DNA from: Alphaproteobacteria bacterium
GTDB taxonomy: Bacteria > Pseudomonadota > Alphaproteobacteria > Micropepsales > Micropepsaceae
Length of the DNA stretch: 64,000 bases
Assembly: GCA_947467345.1 (NCBI GenBank)
Contig: CANIHD010000008.1
Span: 62,001 to 126,000, forward strand
Direction: 5' to 3'
The notes under the pieces are model-generated. The model was not told the origin of the DNA. It ran no database searches and worked only from the letters and a program-made list of their open reading frames with translations. Shown piece by piece: positions 40,594 to 48,397 of the stretch (its first letter is position 1; each line of letters opens with the position of its first letter). The translations under genes were made by a program, and so were the position numbers.

Positions 40594-41195
40594 ATCCTGT
40601 CTTTCGCCTTCGCCGCCGAATAGGCCGGCCGCGCGGTGATGCGCGCAATGTAGGATTTGAACGGCTCGGTGTCGGGCAATAATTTTGTCGTAATGAGGAA
40701 CGGCATGCTGCCTCCCAAAACAATATCGGCGGCGGAAAATTTGTTCCCCAAGAGGAACTGGTTCTTCGAAACAATATTCCCGATATGTCCGATAACCTCG
40801 TCGAATGGGCCCCAACCGAACGCGCCGTATTTATGGCCCATGTTGGTGTATTTCGCGGTGAGCGCGGGCTCGAAGACGCCGGTGGTATAGGAAAGCCAGG
40901 AGAGATAGGGACCGCGCAACGGATCGCCGATCTTTGGGCCCAAATCGGTTTCGGGAAATAGATCGGTCAAGAACAGCGCAATTGCCGGCGTCTCGAAAAT
41001 CGGCACGCCGTTATGAATGATGGCGGGAACTTTGGCGTGCGGATGAATATTGCGATAGGCCGGGCCTTCGGATTCACCGGTGCCGTCGCCACGTCGAATG
41101 GATACGATCTTTCGATCGTACGGAACGCCCAATTCTTCCAGAAGCCACAGGATACGAAACGAGCGCGATCTTGGTGCGTGATAAAATGTCAGCAT
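40590..41195 (-). CDS. glutathione S-transferase family protein
   Basis: A 201-residue GST: thioredoxin-like N-terminal domain (LTFYHAPRSRSFRILWLLEE, then HPHAKVPAIIHNGVPIFETPAI, which carries the cis-Pro and the glutathione-binding ETPAI) and a helical C-terminal domain with NQFLLGNKFSAADIVLGG. Such enzymes conjugate or reduce with glutathione; the substrate is unknown. It sits between the RHH_4 gene (10 bases upstream) and DUF4169 (overlapping), an insertion in what is usually a DUF4169-RHH pair. Confidence 0.9.
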   Translation of the reverse strand: MLTFYHAPRSRSFRILWLLEELGVPYDRKIVSIRRGDGTGESEGPAYRNIHPHAKVPAIIHNGVPIFETPAIALFLTDLFPETDLGPKIGDPLRGPYLSWLSYTTGVFEPALTAKYTNMGHKYGAFGWGPFDEVIGHIGNIVSKNQFLLGNKFSAADIVLGGSMPFLITTKLLPDTEPFKSYIARITARPAYSAAKAKDRM

Positions 41196-41204
41196 AACGC
41201 GAGA

Positions 41205-41435
41205 TTAGAGCGACGGCGCAGCCCTGCCAAGGGCACGCATGAGTGCATAAACGCGTAATGCGCTTGCTAAGGGACGATCTCCCCGCGACCCGTCGATTCG
41301 CGCGACGAGCGATGCCAGATGTTGCCGTTCATCATGGGCGGCTGCGTCAAGCGCGGTCCAGAACTCGGGCTCCAGCGCAACGCTGGTGCGGTGCCCGGCA
41401 ATGGAAAAGGATCGCTTCTTAAGAATTCCAGCCAT
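41205..41435 (-). CDS. ribbon-helix-helix domain protein (RHH_4)
   Basis: A 76-residue protein starting LKKRSFSIAGHRTSVALEPE, then FWTALDAAAHDERQHLASLVARID and a short helical tail. The KRS.SIAGHRTSVALEPEFW block identifies the RHH_4 family of alphaproteobacterial small proteins, presumably DNA-binding dimers. They recur beside fumC and sspB, and their targets are not known. The gene follows fumC by about 100 bases and precedes the GST gene. Confidence 0.85.
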   Translation of the reverse strand: MAGILKKRSFSIAGHRTSVALEPEFWTALDAAAHDERQHLASLVARIDGSRGDRPLASALRVYALMRALGRAAPSL

Positions 41436-41534
41436 GCCGTTTTTGAAGGATTGGCGACGAGGCCAGCGAATAGGGAATCGGAATGCGGCGCAAGCCCGGT
41501 TGATGAGGGCTCACTAAGCCCGCGCCGCTATTCA

Positions 41535-42935
41535 CTATTTCGGATGGATCATATCCTCCGGCCGCACGATGCGGTCGAAATCGGCACCCGTAACGAGGCC
41601 GCTTTTCAACGCTTCCTCACGCAACGTGGTGCCGTTCTTATGCGCCGTCTTAGCGATCTTCGCCGCATTGTCGTAGCCGATGGTTGGCGCCAGCGCCGTC
41701 ACCAGCATCAACGAGCGGTCGAGATTGGCTTTGATATTGTCGCGACGCGCCTGGATGCCGACGACGCAATTGTCGGCAAAGGAGCGGGCCGCATCGCCAA
41801 GAAGTTTGACCGATTGAAGAAAATTATAGGCCATCACCGGATTGTAGACGTTGAGCTGGAAATGGCCCTGGCTATCGGCGACGCTGAGCGCGGTGTTGTT
41901 GCCGAAAATATGCACGCAGACCTGGGTCAGCGCTTCGCTCTGTGTAGGGTTCACCTTGCCCGGCATGATCGACGAACCCGGCTCGTTCTCGGGCAGCTGC
42001 AATTCGCCGAGACCCGCGCGCGGACCCGATCCCAGAAAACGAATGTCGTTGGCGATTTTGAACAGAGACGCGGCGACAGTGTTTACAGCGCCGTGGCTAA
42101 ACACCATCGCATCATGCGCCGAGAGCGCTTCGAATTTGTTGGGCGCAGTGGTGAACGGCAGGCCGGTGATTTTGGCGATGCGTTCCGCCACTTTTTCGGC
42201 AAACCCGATGGGTGCGTTCAAACCGGTGCCAACCGCGGTGCCACCCTGAGCCAGCTCCATCAGACGCGGCAATGTTTGACGCAAGCGATTGATGCCGTTT
42301 GCGACCTGCGTCACATAGCCGGAAAATTCCTGGCCCAGCGTAATCGGCGTCGCATCCTGCGTGTGCGTGCGGCCGATCTTGATGATGTCTTTGAATTCTT
42401 CCTGCTTGGCCGCGAGCGCTTCATGCAAATGCAGCAGCGCCGGAATCAATTCGCGCTCGATCTCCACCGAACAAGCGATGTGCATCGCAGTGGGGTAGGT
42501 GTCGTTCGATGACTGCCCCATATTGACGTGGTCATTGGGGTGAACGGGCTTCTTCGAGCCCATCTCGCCGCCGAGCATTTCAATGGCGCGGTTGGAGATG
42601 ACCTCATTCGCGTTCATGTTCGACTGCGTGCCCGAACCCGTCTGCCACACAGAAAGCGGGAAGTGATCGTTCAGTGCGCCGTCGATGACTTCCTGCGCGG
42701 CCTTGACGATGGTTTGACCGATCTTCGGTTCGAGCAGACCAAGCTCCATGTTCACTTCGGCGCAGGCGCGTTTGACGACGCCCAAAGCGCGAACGATGGC
42801 GAGCGGCTGCTTCTCCCAGCCGATCTTGAAATTCTGCAATGAGCGTTGCGATTGCGCGCCCCAATACTTATCGGCGGCAACGTCGATGGGGCCAAAAGTG
42901 TCGGTTTCGATGCGGGTCTTAGTCATTTTACTCAT
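41535..42935 (-). CDS. fumC: class II fumarate hydratase
   Basis: FumC interconverts fumarate and malate in the TCA cycle without an iron-sulfur cluster. The 466-residue protein has [22 protein letters not shown] at the start, [35 protein letters not shown], the catalytic loop [16 protein letters not shown] and the C-terminal [16 protein letters not shown]. All three superfamily signature regions are intact and the length is usual. It is the second gene of the sspB-fumC-RHH-GST-DUF4169 run on the minus strand. Confidence 0.97.
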   Translation of the reverse strand: MSKMTKTRIETDTFGPIDVAADKYWGAQSQRSLQNFKIGWEKQPLAIVRALGVVKRACAEVNMELGLLEPKIGQTIVKAAQEVIDGALNDHFPLSVWQTGSGTQSNMNANEVISNRAIEMLGGEMGSKKPVHPNDHVNMGQSSNDTYPTAMHIACSVEIERELIPALLHLHEALAAKQEEFKDIIKIGRTHTQDATPITLGQEFSGYVTQVANGINRLRQTLPRLMELAQGGTAVGTGLNAPIGFAEKVAERIAKITGLPFTTAPNKFEALSAHDAMVFSHGAVNTVAASLFKIANDIRFLGSGPRAGLGELQLPENEPGSSIMPGKVNPTQSEALTQVCVHIFGNNTALSVADSQGHFQLNVYNPVMAYNFLQSVKLLGDAARSFADNCVVGIQARRDNIKANLDRSLMLVTALAPTIGYDNAAKIAKTAHKNGTTLREEALKSGLVTGADFDRIVRPEDMIHPK

Positions 42936-42995
42936 CTGAAGGAGGGCACTCGTCTTGAAAAAGCACGCCGATTTAGCAGGGAACCCGCGCGGCCG

Positions 42996-43517
42996 CTATT
43001 TCTTCCGGAATTTATCCAGACTGACGACCTGGGGATCCATGGCGACCACCGATTTTGGCTCCGGGACGGGAGATTTGCTCTCGGGGGCGGCCTCGGCACT
43101 GGCCTCCGGCGGTGTTGCCGGCACGGCCTTCAAGTCCATGCCCGGCGCCTTTTGCAGGGCTGTGGCATTGCGGAACTGCAGGCCGAACTGCACGCCGGGA
43201 TCGGCGAAGGCGGTCAGGGCCTCGAACGGAATGTGAAGGTTGGCCGGAAGCTTCTGGAAGGTAAGAGTGACCTCGAAGAAATCGTCCTCGACCTTCAGCC
43301 CCCAATATTGGCGCTGAATGACGATGGTCATCTCGTCCGGATAGCGTTCTTTAAGGAACTCCGGAATGTCGACGCCGGCATCGTGCGTCTTGAACGTAAT
43401 ATAGAAATGGTGACTGCCGATCAGGCCCTGCGCTTCGGCGCGCCGCAGCGCATCGCGCACGACACTGCGCAGCGCGCGCTCCGCCAGAGCTTCATATCCA
43501 ATGTAATCTTTGGCCAT
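42996..43517 (-). CDS. sspB: SspB-type ClpXP adaptor (alphaproteobacterial)
   Basis: SspB delivers ssrA-tagged proteins to ClpXP. From ATG 43517 the product is 173 residues, beginning AKDYIGYEALAERALRSVVR, with the fold-core strands HHFYITFKTHDAGVDIP and MTIVIQRQYWGLKVEDDFFEV. A variable acidic/Pro-rich linker leads to the terminal peptide VVSLDKFRKK, which resembles the ClpX-docking tail of SspB. An in-frame ATG at 43550 is possible but adds residues absent from family members I know. The ssrA gene itself lies only about 250 bases upstream on the same strand. Confidence 0.92.
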   Translation of the reverse strand: MAKDYIGYEALAERALRSVVRDALRRAEAQGLIGSHHFYITFKTHDAGVDIPEFLKERYPDEMTIVIQRQYWGLKVEDDFFEVTLTFQKLPANLHIPFEALTAFADPGVQFGLQFRNATALQKAPGMDLKAVPATPPEASAEAAPESKSPVPEPKSVVAMDPQVVSLDKFRKK

Positions 43518-43620
43518 GCGAGAGAATATGCCCGGTTGGAATTGAGTCAATCAACCGGCAAGCGGAAATTTCGCCCGCTGGGTGCGCTTCGCGCATGGGA
43601 GAGTGGGAAAAGGACGGCCA

Positions 43621-43791
43621 GAGATAGGTGGGGAGCTTCTGTTGCCCCGCGCTCCGAAGGATCACATTTGGGGTCGCGCCGTCGAGCAGAGATAGGTGGG
43701 GAGCTTCTGTTGCCCGGCGCTCCGAAGGATCACATTTGGGGTCGCGCCGTCGAGCAGAGATAGGTGGGGAGCTTCTGTTGCCCGGCGCTCC
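43621..43791. repeat. 2.5 tandem copies of a 68-bp unit at the ssrA 3' end
   Basis: Copies start at 43621, 43689 and 43757. The first two are full length and differ by one base (C or G at unit position 28); the third stops after 35 bases at 43791. Each unit starts GAGATAGGTGGGGAGCTTCT and contains GGAGC/GCTCC arms. The partial copy overlaps the terminal hairpin of ssrA on the minus strand, so the array is a tandem duplication of the ssrA 3' end plus about 33 bases downstream of it. Not CRISPR: there are no spacers. Confidence 0.92.
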
Positions 43792-44087
43792 CCGTGCCGC
43801 GCTTGCTTAACTTAATTAAGCAGCGAGGGCCATTTCGTTGTCGTTGGCACCTATACAGACAGCCCGATAACGGCGGATACCATACCGAGCGAAAAGTCCA
43901 CCTTTACACGTCCGTCGATCCTATTTCGCCCCCACAAATGCCCATCCGGACGAAGCCTGAATGGGCATATGGTGGAGGCGCCGGGTACCGCCCCCGGGTC
44001 CGATCCGCTTATTACGTGGCCGTTTATCGCCATAGTTCACGGCGGACCGAAATCCGCCGCGGACACCCCCAATATAGGGATTGGGGG
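43766..44087 (-). ncRNA. ssrA: circularly permuted two-piece tmRNA
   Basis: tmRNA rescues stalled ribosomes. On the minus strand the acceptor piece comes first (44087 to 43970): T-arm CGGGGGCGGTACCCGG, then CGCCTCCACCA. A 36-base intervening segment (43969-43934) with an ATGCCCAT/ATGGGCAT hairpin follows, then the coding piece starting GGGGGCGAAATAGGATCGAC. GGGGGCG (43933-43927) pairs with CGCCTCC to rebuild the seven-pair acceptor stem, including the G3-U70 pair that specifies alanine. The tag reading frame is ANDNEMALAA (43848-43816, with stop), the stop lying in a GCTTAA/TTAAGC hairpin. The last hairpin (GGGGAGC/GCTCCCC, 43793-43766) sets the approximate 3' end. This permuted order is typical of Alphaproteobacteria. 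Confidence 0.95.
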
Positions 44088-44091
44088 TAAA

Positions 44092-44120
44092 TAAGAAAGG
44101 CGCGCGGGTTGGGACGCCAA
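44092..44120 (-). promoter_or_regulatory. probable ssrA promoter
   Basis: On the minus strand TTGGCG (44120-44115) and TCTTAT (44097-44092) are 17 bases apart and would start transcription near 44087, at the CCCCCAAT/ATTGGGGG stem that begins the acceptor piece. It lies in the intergenic region shared with thyA. The match to consensus is moderate. Confidence 0.45.
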
Positions 44121-44170
44121 ATGGGTAGAATGCGGGCAGAATCGCTGCCTTTGAGATCGTTGCGGGAACT

Positions 44171-44965
44171 ATGCGTCAATATCACGAGCTGATGGAACGT
44201 GTACTGCGGAACGGGCTGGAGAAGCGCGACCGCACCGGAACCGGCACGCTTTCAGTGTTTGGCCATCAGATGCGCTTCGATCTGGCCGAGGGGTTTCCGC
44301 TCGTCACCACCAAGAAGCTGCACCTGAAGTCCATCATCTATGAGCTGCTGTGGTTTTTGCGCGGCGACACCAATGTCAAATGGCTCAACGAGCATGGCGT
44401 GACGATCTGGGACGAGTGGGCGGACGAGGACGGCGACCTTGGTCCGGTCTATGGCCGCCAGTGGCGGTCTTGGCCGACGCGTGAAGGCAAAGCCATTGAC
44501 CAGATTGCGCAGCTGGTGAACGACATAAAACGCAATCCGGATTCCCGTCGGCTCATCGTCACCGCCTGGAACCCCGCCGATATCGGCGACATGGCGCTGC
44601 CGCCCTGCCACTGCCTGTTCCAGTTTTATGTCGGCGGCGGAAAGCTATCGTGCCAGCTGTATCAGCGTTCGGCCGACATCTTCCTCGGTGTGCCGTTCAA
44701 CATCGCGTCCTATGCGCTCCTCACCATGATGGTGGCGCAAGTGACCGGACTGAAACCTGGCGAGTTCATCCATAGTTTCGGCGACGCGCATCTTTATCTG
44801 AATCACTTGGATCAGGCGCGCGAACAGCTGTCGCGCAAGCCGTTTCCATTGCCGCGCATGACGATCAATCCGCATGTCTCCGATATTTTCGGATTTCGTT
44901 TCGAGGACTTCGCGCTCGAGAATTACCAGGCCCATCCGCATATCAAAGCGAAAGTGGCGGTGTAA
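44171..44965 (+). CDS. thyA: thymidylate synthase
   Basis: ThyA makes dTMP from dUMP with methylene-tetrahydrofolate. The 264-residue enzyme is the standard E. coli length, with [18 protein letters not shown], the nucleophile in [11 protein letters not shown] (Cys146), the Arg cluster region [12 protein letters not shown] and [21 protein letters not shown]-like sequence ([17 protein letters not shown]), ending KVAV. Its product dihydrofolate is recycled by FolA encoded two genes on, so the pair is functionally linked. Confidence 0.98.
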   Translation: MRQYHELMERVLRNGLEKRDRTGTGTLSVFGHQMRFDLAEGFPLVTTKKLHLKSIIYELLWFLRGDTNVKWLNEHGVTIWDEWADEDGDLGPVYGRQWRSWPTREGKAIDQIAQLVNDIKRNPDSRRLIVTAWNPADIGDMALPPCHCLFQFYVGGGKLSCQLYQRSADIFLGVPFNIASYALLTMMVAQVTGLKPGEFIHSFGDAHLYLNHLDQAREQLSRKPFPLPRMTINPHVSDIFGFRFEDFALENYQAHPHIKAKVAV

Positions 44966-44973
44966 AATTTGTT

Positions 44974-45016
44974 CCTCATCCTGAGGAGCCGCGAAGCGGC
45001 GTCTCGAAGGGCGAGG
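44974..45016. repeat. REP-like palindromic element, copy 1
   Basis: CCTCATCCTGAGGAGCCGC, GAA, GCGGC and a CTCGAAGGGCGAGG end form a two-part hairpin just after thyA. It belongs to a dispersed palindromic element (CCTCATCCTGAGGAG ... CTCGAAGG.GAGG) that I recall as common between genes of Rhizobiales-like genomes. Two further copies follow at 45358 and 45423. Confidence 0.8.
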
Positions 45017-45053
45017 GCAAAAGATTTCCGCAAACAATCATTCGGACGCAGTC

Positions 45054-45485
45054 GTGAACGCTTGGGTATATATGTTGGAGTGCGCAGACGGCTCGTTTTA
45101 CGTCGGGCCCGCACGGGGATCTTTAGAGGCGCGTATAGGTCAACACCAAACGGGGCACTTTCCCGGTGGTTACACAGCAAGCCGTTTACCGGTCCACCTC
45201 GTATGGTCGCAGGACTTCCAGCGCATTACCGACGCTGTAGCTTTTGAACGCCAACTTAAGGGCTGGTCGCGCGCAAAGAAAAACGCATTGATTAAGAATG
45301 ACTACGAAGAGGTTTCCCGGTTTGCCAAACGCAAAACGCTATTGAAGGAGCGCAATTCCTCATCCTTCGAGACGCGCCCTTCGGGCGCTCCTCAGGATGA
45401 GGATGTTGTTAATGCGCGCCTACCTCACCCTGAGGAGGCCGCGCGAGTGGCCGTCTCGAAGGGTGAGGCAGGGAAGGCGTCATGA
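45054..45485 (+). CDS. GIY-YIG domain protein with a REP-encoded C-terminal tail
   Basis: A 143-residue protein starting at GTG 45054. Residues 1-~90 are a stand-alone GIY-YIG nuclease-like domain: WVYMLECADGSFYVG (the GIY and YIG tyrosine strands), LEARIGQH (catalytic Arg), the PGGYTASRLPVHLVWSQ strand, and AFERQLKGWSRAKKNALI (catalytic Glu). Small proteins of this UPF0213/YhbQ-like type may act on DNA; the function is unsettled. The last ~45 residues are translated from two palindromic elements and look non-native. The end overlaps the folA start by four bases, so it sits in a thyA-folA unit. Confidence 0.85.
   Translation: MNAWVYMLECADGSFYVGPARGSLEARIGQHQTGHFPGGYTASRLPVHLVWSQDFQRITDAVAFERQLKGWSRAKKNALIKNDYEEVSRFAKRKTLLKERNSSSFETRPSGAPQDEDVVNARLPHPEEAARVAVSKGEAGKAS
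45358..45402. repeat. REP-like palindromic element, copy 2 (inverted)
   Basis: CCTCATCCTTCGAGACGCG, CCCTTCGGG, CGCTCCTCAGGATGAGG: the same element as copy 1 in reverse orientation. It lies inside the 3' part of the GIY-YIG reading frame and forms an inverted pair with copy 3, a BIME-like arrangement. Confidence 0.85.
45423..45468. repeat. REP-like palindromic element, copy 3
   Basis: CCTCACCCTGAGGAGGCCGC ... GTGGCCGTCTCGAAGGGTGAGG. Same orientation as copy 1 and 20 bases after copy 2. It ends 13 bases before the folA ATG, so a hairpin here could occlude the folA ribosome-binding region. Confidence 0.85.
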
Positions 45486-45994
45486 CGCCGCAAGGAGATA
45501 GCCCGCGTCTCACATTGTTCGTTGCCGTCGCAGAGAACGGCGTCATCGGCAGCAATGGCGCATTGCCCTGGCGTTTGCCCGATGATCTCAAGCGCTTCAA
45601 AGCGCTGACCATGGGTAAGCCCTGCATCATGGGGCGCAAGACATGGGACAGCCTGCCGAAAAAACCATTGGTGGGCCGCACGAATATTGTTGTTACCCGA
45701 AACGCGCAGTTTAGTGCCGAAGGCGCGCATAGCGCGGCGAGTTTCGAAAAGGCGCTGCAAATTGCTGCGTCGGAAGATACTGACGAAATCATGGTGATCG
45801 GCGGCGCAGCGATTTACGCGGCGGCACTCCCGACGGCCGATAGAATATTGCTGACCGAGGTGGCGGCGCACGTCGAGGGCGACGCATCAATGCCGCCCCT
45901 CGACAAATCCGTCTGGCAGGAAATTTCGCGCGAAGGTCCGCACACTCATGGCGCGCTAAACTACAGCTACGTTACGCTAGAGCGGATTCGCTAA
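45482..45994 (+). CDS. folA: dihydrofolate reductase
   Basis: FolA reduces dihydrofolate to tetrahydrofolate with NADPH and is the target of trimethoprim. The 170-residue protein has FVAVAENGVIGSNGALPW, the catalytic acidic residue in LPDDLKRFK, the cofactor loop IMGRKTWDSLPKKPLVGR and the VIGGAAIYAAALP motif. This is the chromosomal DHFR pattern. The ATGA overlap with the GIY-YIG gene implies coupling. It is convergent with mrp, two bases away. Confidence 0.96.
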   Translation: MTPQGDSPRLTLFVAVAENGVIGSNGALPWRLPDDLKRFKALTMGKPCIMGRKTWDSLPKKPLVGRTNIVVTRNAQFSAEGAHSAASFEKALQIAASEDTDEIMVIGGAAIYAAALPTADRILLTEVAAHVEGDASMPPLDKSVWQEISREGPHTHGALNYSYVTLERIR

Positions 45995-45996
45995 GC

Positions 45997-47136
45997 CTAT
46001 TCCATGATGATGGCGGGAGCGGCACGCGTTCCGACCGCAAGCTTCGCCGCGACGCGTTCGGCGAGCGCGAGGAAGGCTTTCGCCTCGGCGCTGTTCGGAT
46101 ATGCCGCGACGATGGGCGTACCGGCATCCGAGGTTTCGCGTATCGCTGGCACCAGCGGAATCTCGCCGAGGAAATCGCAGCCCAATTCCGCCGCCGTTTT
46201 GCGCGCACCGTCATGGCCGAAAATATGGCTGGCGCCGCCGCAATGGGGGCAGATGAACACGCTCATATTCTCGACGATGCCGAGCACCGGCACTTCGGTT
46301 TTACGGAACATAGCGAGGCCTTTACGCGCATCGATCAGCGCCAGATCCTGCGGCGTGGATACGACAATCGCGCCCGCCAGCGGCACGCGTTGCGCCAGCG
46401 TCAATTGGGCGTCGCCGGTGCCGGGCGGCATGTCAACGACCAAGATATCCAACGGCGCCCAGGAGACGTCGCCTAGCATCTGTGTCAGCGCGCTCATCAC
46501 CATTGGCCCACGCCAGATCATCGGCGTGTCCTGATCCACCATGAAGCCAATCGACATCGTCTTGAGGCCGAATCGCTCGATGGGCAGCAATTTCTTGCCG
46601 TCCGATTTCGGCTTCTCTTTAATATCGAGAAGGCGCGGCACGGATGGTCCGTAAATATCGGCGTCCAGCAATCCTGTTTTGAACCCGAGCGCCACCAAGC
46701 CCAGCGCCAGATTGACGGCGACAGTAGATTTGCCGACGCCGCCTTTGCCGCTGGCGACTGCGATGATGGATTTCACGCCGGGCACGCCGGTCATGCGCGC
46801 GGGCGTGGGAGCTTGTTCGTGCGCGTGCGAATGACCATGTGCGTGTTTCGGAGGCGCGCCACCGGCATTTGTGCGGCGCGCTGCTTCGCGATGCGCGGTC
46901 AGAACGGCGCTGACCGAAAGAACTCCTGGAATCTCGTTCACTGCCGATTCGCACGCTTTGCGCAGCGGCTCCGATGCGGCCCCTCGTTCGGGAGGCACCT
47001 CGACGGCAAAACTCACATGATTGTTACGGAGGATCAGTCCTGTAATTAATCCGGCATCCACCACATTACGACCTGAAACGGGATCGCGTATGGCGGTTAG
47101 CGCCCGGAGGATGTCGTCTTCGGTTGGAGTGGCCAT
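45997..47136 (-). CDS. mrp: Mrp/ApbC (NBP35-type) iron-sulfur carrier ATPase
   Basis: Mrp-type P-loop ATPases carry and deliver Fe-S clusters. The 379-residue protein begins with a MIP18/DUF59-like domain (EDDILRALTAIRDPVSGRNVVDAG), a His-rich linker (KHAHGHSHAHEQ), and the ATPase core with ASGKGGVGKSTVAVNLAL, DADIYGPSVP, DMPPGTGDAQLTLAQ and the cluster-binding pair in CPHCGG. Length and order are canonical. The His-rich linker might bind metal, an inference only. It is divergent from hflK across 130 bases. Confidence 0.95.
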   Translation of the reverse strand: MATPTEDDILRALTAIRDPVSGRNVVDAGLITGLILRNNHVSFAVEVPPERGAASEPLRKACESAVNEIPGVLSVSAVLTAHREAARRTNAGGAPPKHAHGHSHAHEQAPTPARMTGVPGVKSIIAVASGKGGVGKSTVAVNLALGLVALGFKTGLLDADIYGPSVPRLLDIKEKPKSDGKKLLPIERFGLKTMSIGFMVDQDTPMIWRGPMVMSALTQMLGDVSWAPLDILVVDMPPGTGDAQLTLAQRVPLAGAIVVSTPQDLALIDARKGLAMFRKTEVPVLGIVENMSVFICPHCGGASHIFGHDGARKTAAELGCDFLGEIPLVPAIRETSDAGTPIVAAYPNSAEAKAFLALAERVAAKLAVGTRAAPAIIME

Positions 47137-47266
47137 GAAATAGCTTTCATTGCGCCTGATAGGCTAAGCTCATATAAGCACCAACGCTCGCGAAACCAAG
47201 AAATCGCGGGTATTCTGGTCAACGGCTGTCCGTCGGCCATCGCCGACGCGACCATGAGAGAAGAAC

Positions 47267-48397
47267 ATGCCCTGGAACAATCAAGGTGGACGCCCCGGCA
47301 ACGGCGGTAACCGCGGTCCCTGGGGCGGCGGACCATCGGGTCCTCAGCCGCCGGATCTCGAAGAACTGCTAAAGCGCAGCCAAGAGCGGCTGCGCCGTGC
47401 GCTGCCCGGCGGCATGGGCCGCAACGGCTTTATCATTGCCGGTCTGCTCCTCGTGGTGGTGTGGCTCGCCACTGGTGTCTATCTGGTGCAGGCCGACGAA
47501 CAGGGCGTGGTGACGCGCTTCGGCGCCTTCGTGGAACGCACGCCCCCCGGCATCAATTATCATTTGCCGTGGCCTATCGAGAGCGTGCAGACGCCTCAGG
47601 TCACACGCGAGCAGCAGCTCAATATCGGTTACCGACTGGACGCACCGCAGCCGGCGCGCGACATTCCGGAAGAGAGCCTGATGCTCACCGGTGACGAGAA
47701 TATCGTCGACATCAATTTCACGGTCTTCTGGGTGATCAAGGACGCAGCGGCGTTTCTGTTCAACGTGGAAAACACGGACGATCAACAGGACGCGACGGTC
47801 AAAGCCGTGGCGGAAAGCGCGATGCGCGAAGTCGTGGGCCGCAATCAGATCGAACCGATTCTGACCGAGAATCGTGAAGTCATTCAGGAAGAAGTACGCA
47901 CCCTCATGCAGAGCGTGCTGGACCAATATCGCGCCGGCGTCACCGTTACGCGCGTGCAGATGCAACGGGCCGATCCGCCGCAGCAGGTCATCGAGGCCTA
48001 TCGCGACGTGCAGGCCGCGCGCACCGACCAGGAGCGTATGCGCAACGAAGCTGAGGCCTATTCCAACCGGGTTATTCCGGAAGCGCGTGGCCGCGCCGCT
48101 CGGATTTTGCAGCAAGCTGAGGGCTACAAGCAGCAGACCGTTGCGGAAGCGCAAGGCGAAACGCAGCGTTTTCTGGCCGTCTATGAACAGTTCCGCCGCG
48201 CTCCCGATGTGACGCGCCGGCGCATCTATATTGAGACGATGCAGGAAATTCTCTCCAACACGAACAAGGTCATTGTCGACCAACGCGGCGGGCAGGGCGT
48301 TGTGCCTGTGCTTCCTTTGCCGGGGCTGATGGGCCAACCGATGGGACAGCCTGGCGTGACCGTGCGGGCCGCGCCTGTTCCGGGAGCACGGCCATGA
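47267..48397 (+). CDS. hflK: HflK, membrane protease regulator (SPFH/prohibitin)
   Basis: HflK forms with HflC a large membrane complex around the FtsH protease. The 376-residue protein has a Gly/Asn-rich cytoplasmic N-terminus (PWNNQGGRPGNGGNRGPWGG), one transmembrane helix (FIIAGLLLVVVWLATGVYLV), an SPFH domain (VQADEQGVVTRFGAFVERTPPG), a coiled-coil region rich in Ala/Glu/Gln, and a Pro-rich tail. ATG 47267 is preceded by GAGAGAAGAA. It overlaps hflC by four bases. Confidence 0.95.
   Translation: MPWNNQGGRPGNGGNRGPWGGGPSGPQPPDLEELLKRSQERLRRALPGGMGRNGFIIAGLLLVVVWLATGVYLVQADEQGVVTRFGAFVERTPPGINYHLPWPIESVQTPQVTREQQLNIGYRLDAPQPARDIPEESLMLTGDENIVDINFTVFWVIKDAAAFLFNVENTDDQQDATVKAVAESAMREVVGRNQIEPILTENREVIQEEVRTLMQSVLDQYRAGVTVTRVQMQRADPPQQVIEAYRDVQAARTDQERMRNEAEAYSNRVIPEARGRAARILQQAEGYKQQTVAEAQGETQRFLAVYEQFRRAPDVTRRRIYIETMQEILSNTNKVIVDQRGGQGVVPVLPLPGLMGQPMGQPGVTVRAAPVPGARP

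Noticed and set aside
43621-43791. Possible CRISPR array
   Set aside because: The 68-bp units are directly contiguous, with no spacers and no cas genes nearby; they match the ssrA 3' end instead.
43621-44170. Genomic island inserted at ssrA
   Set aside because: No integrase, no phage or plasmid genes and no change of base composition on either side; only the small tandem repeat remains.
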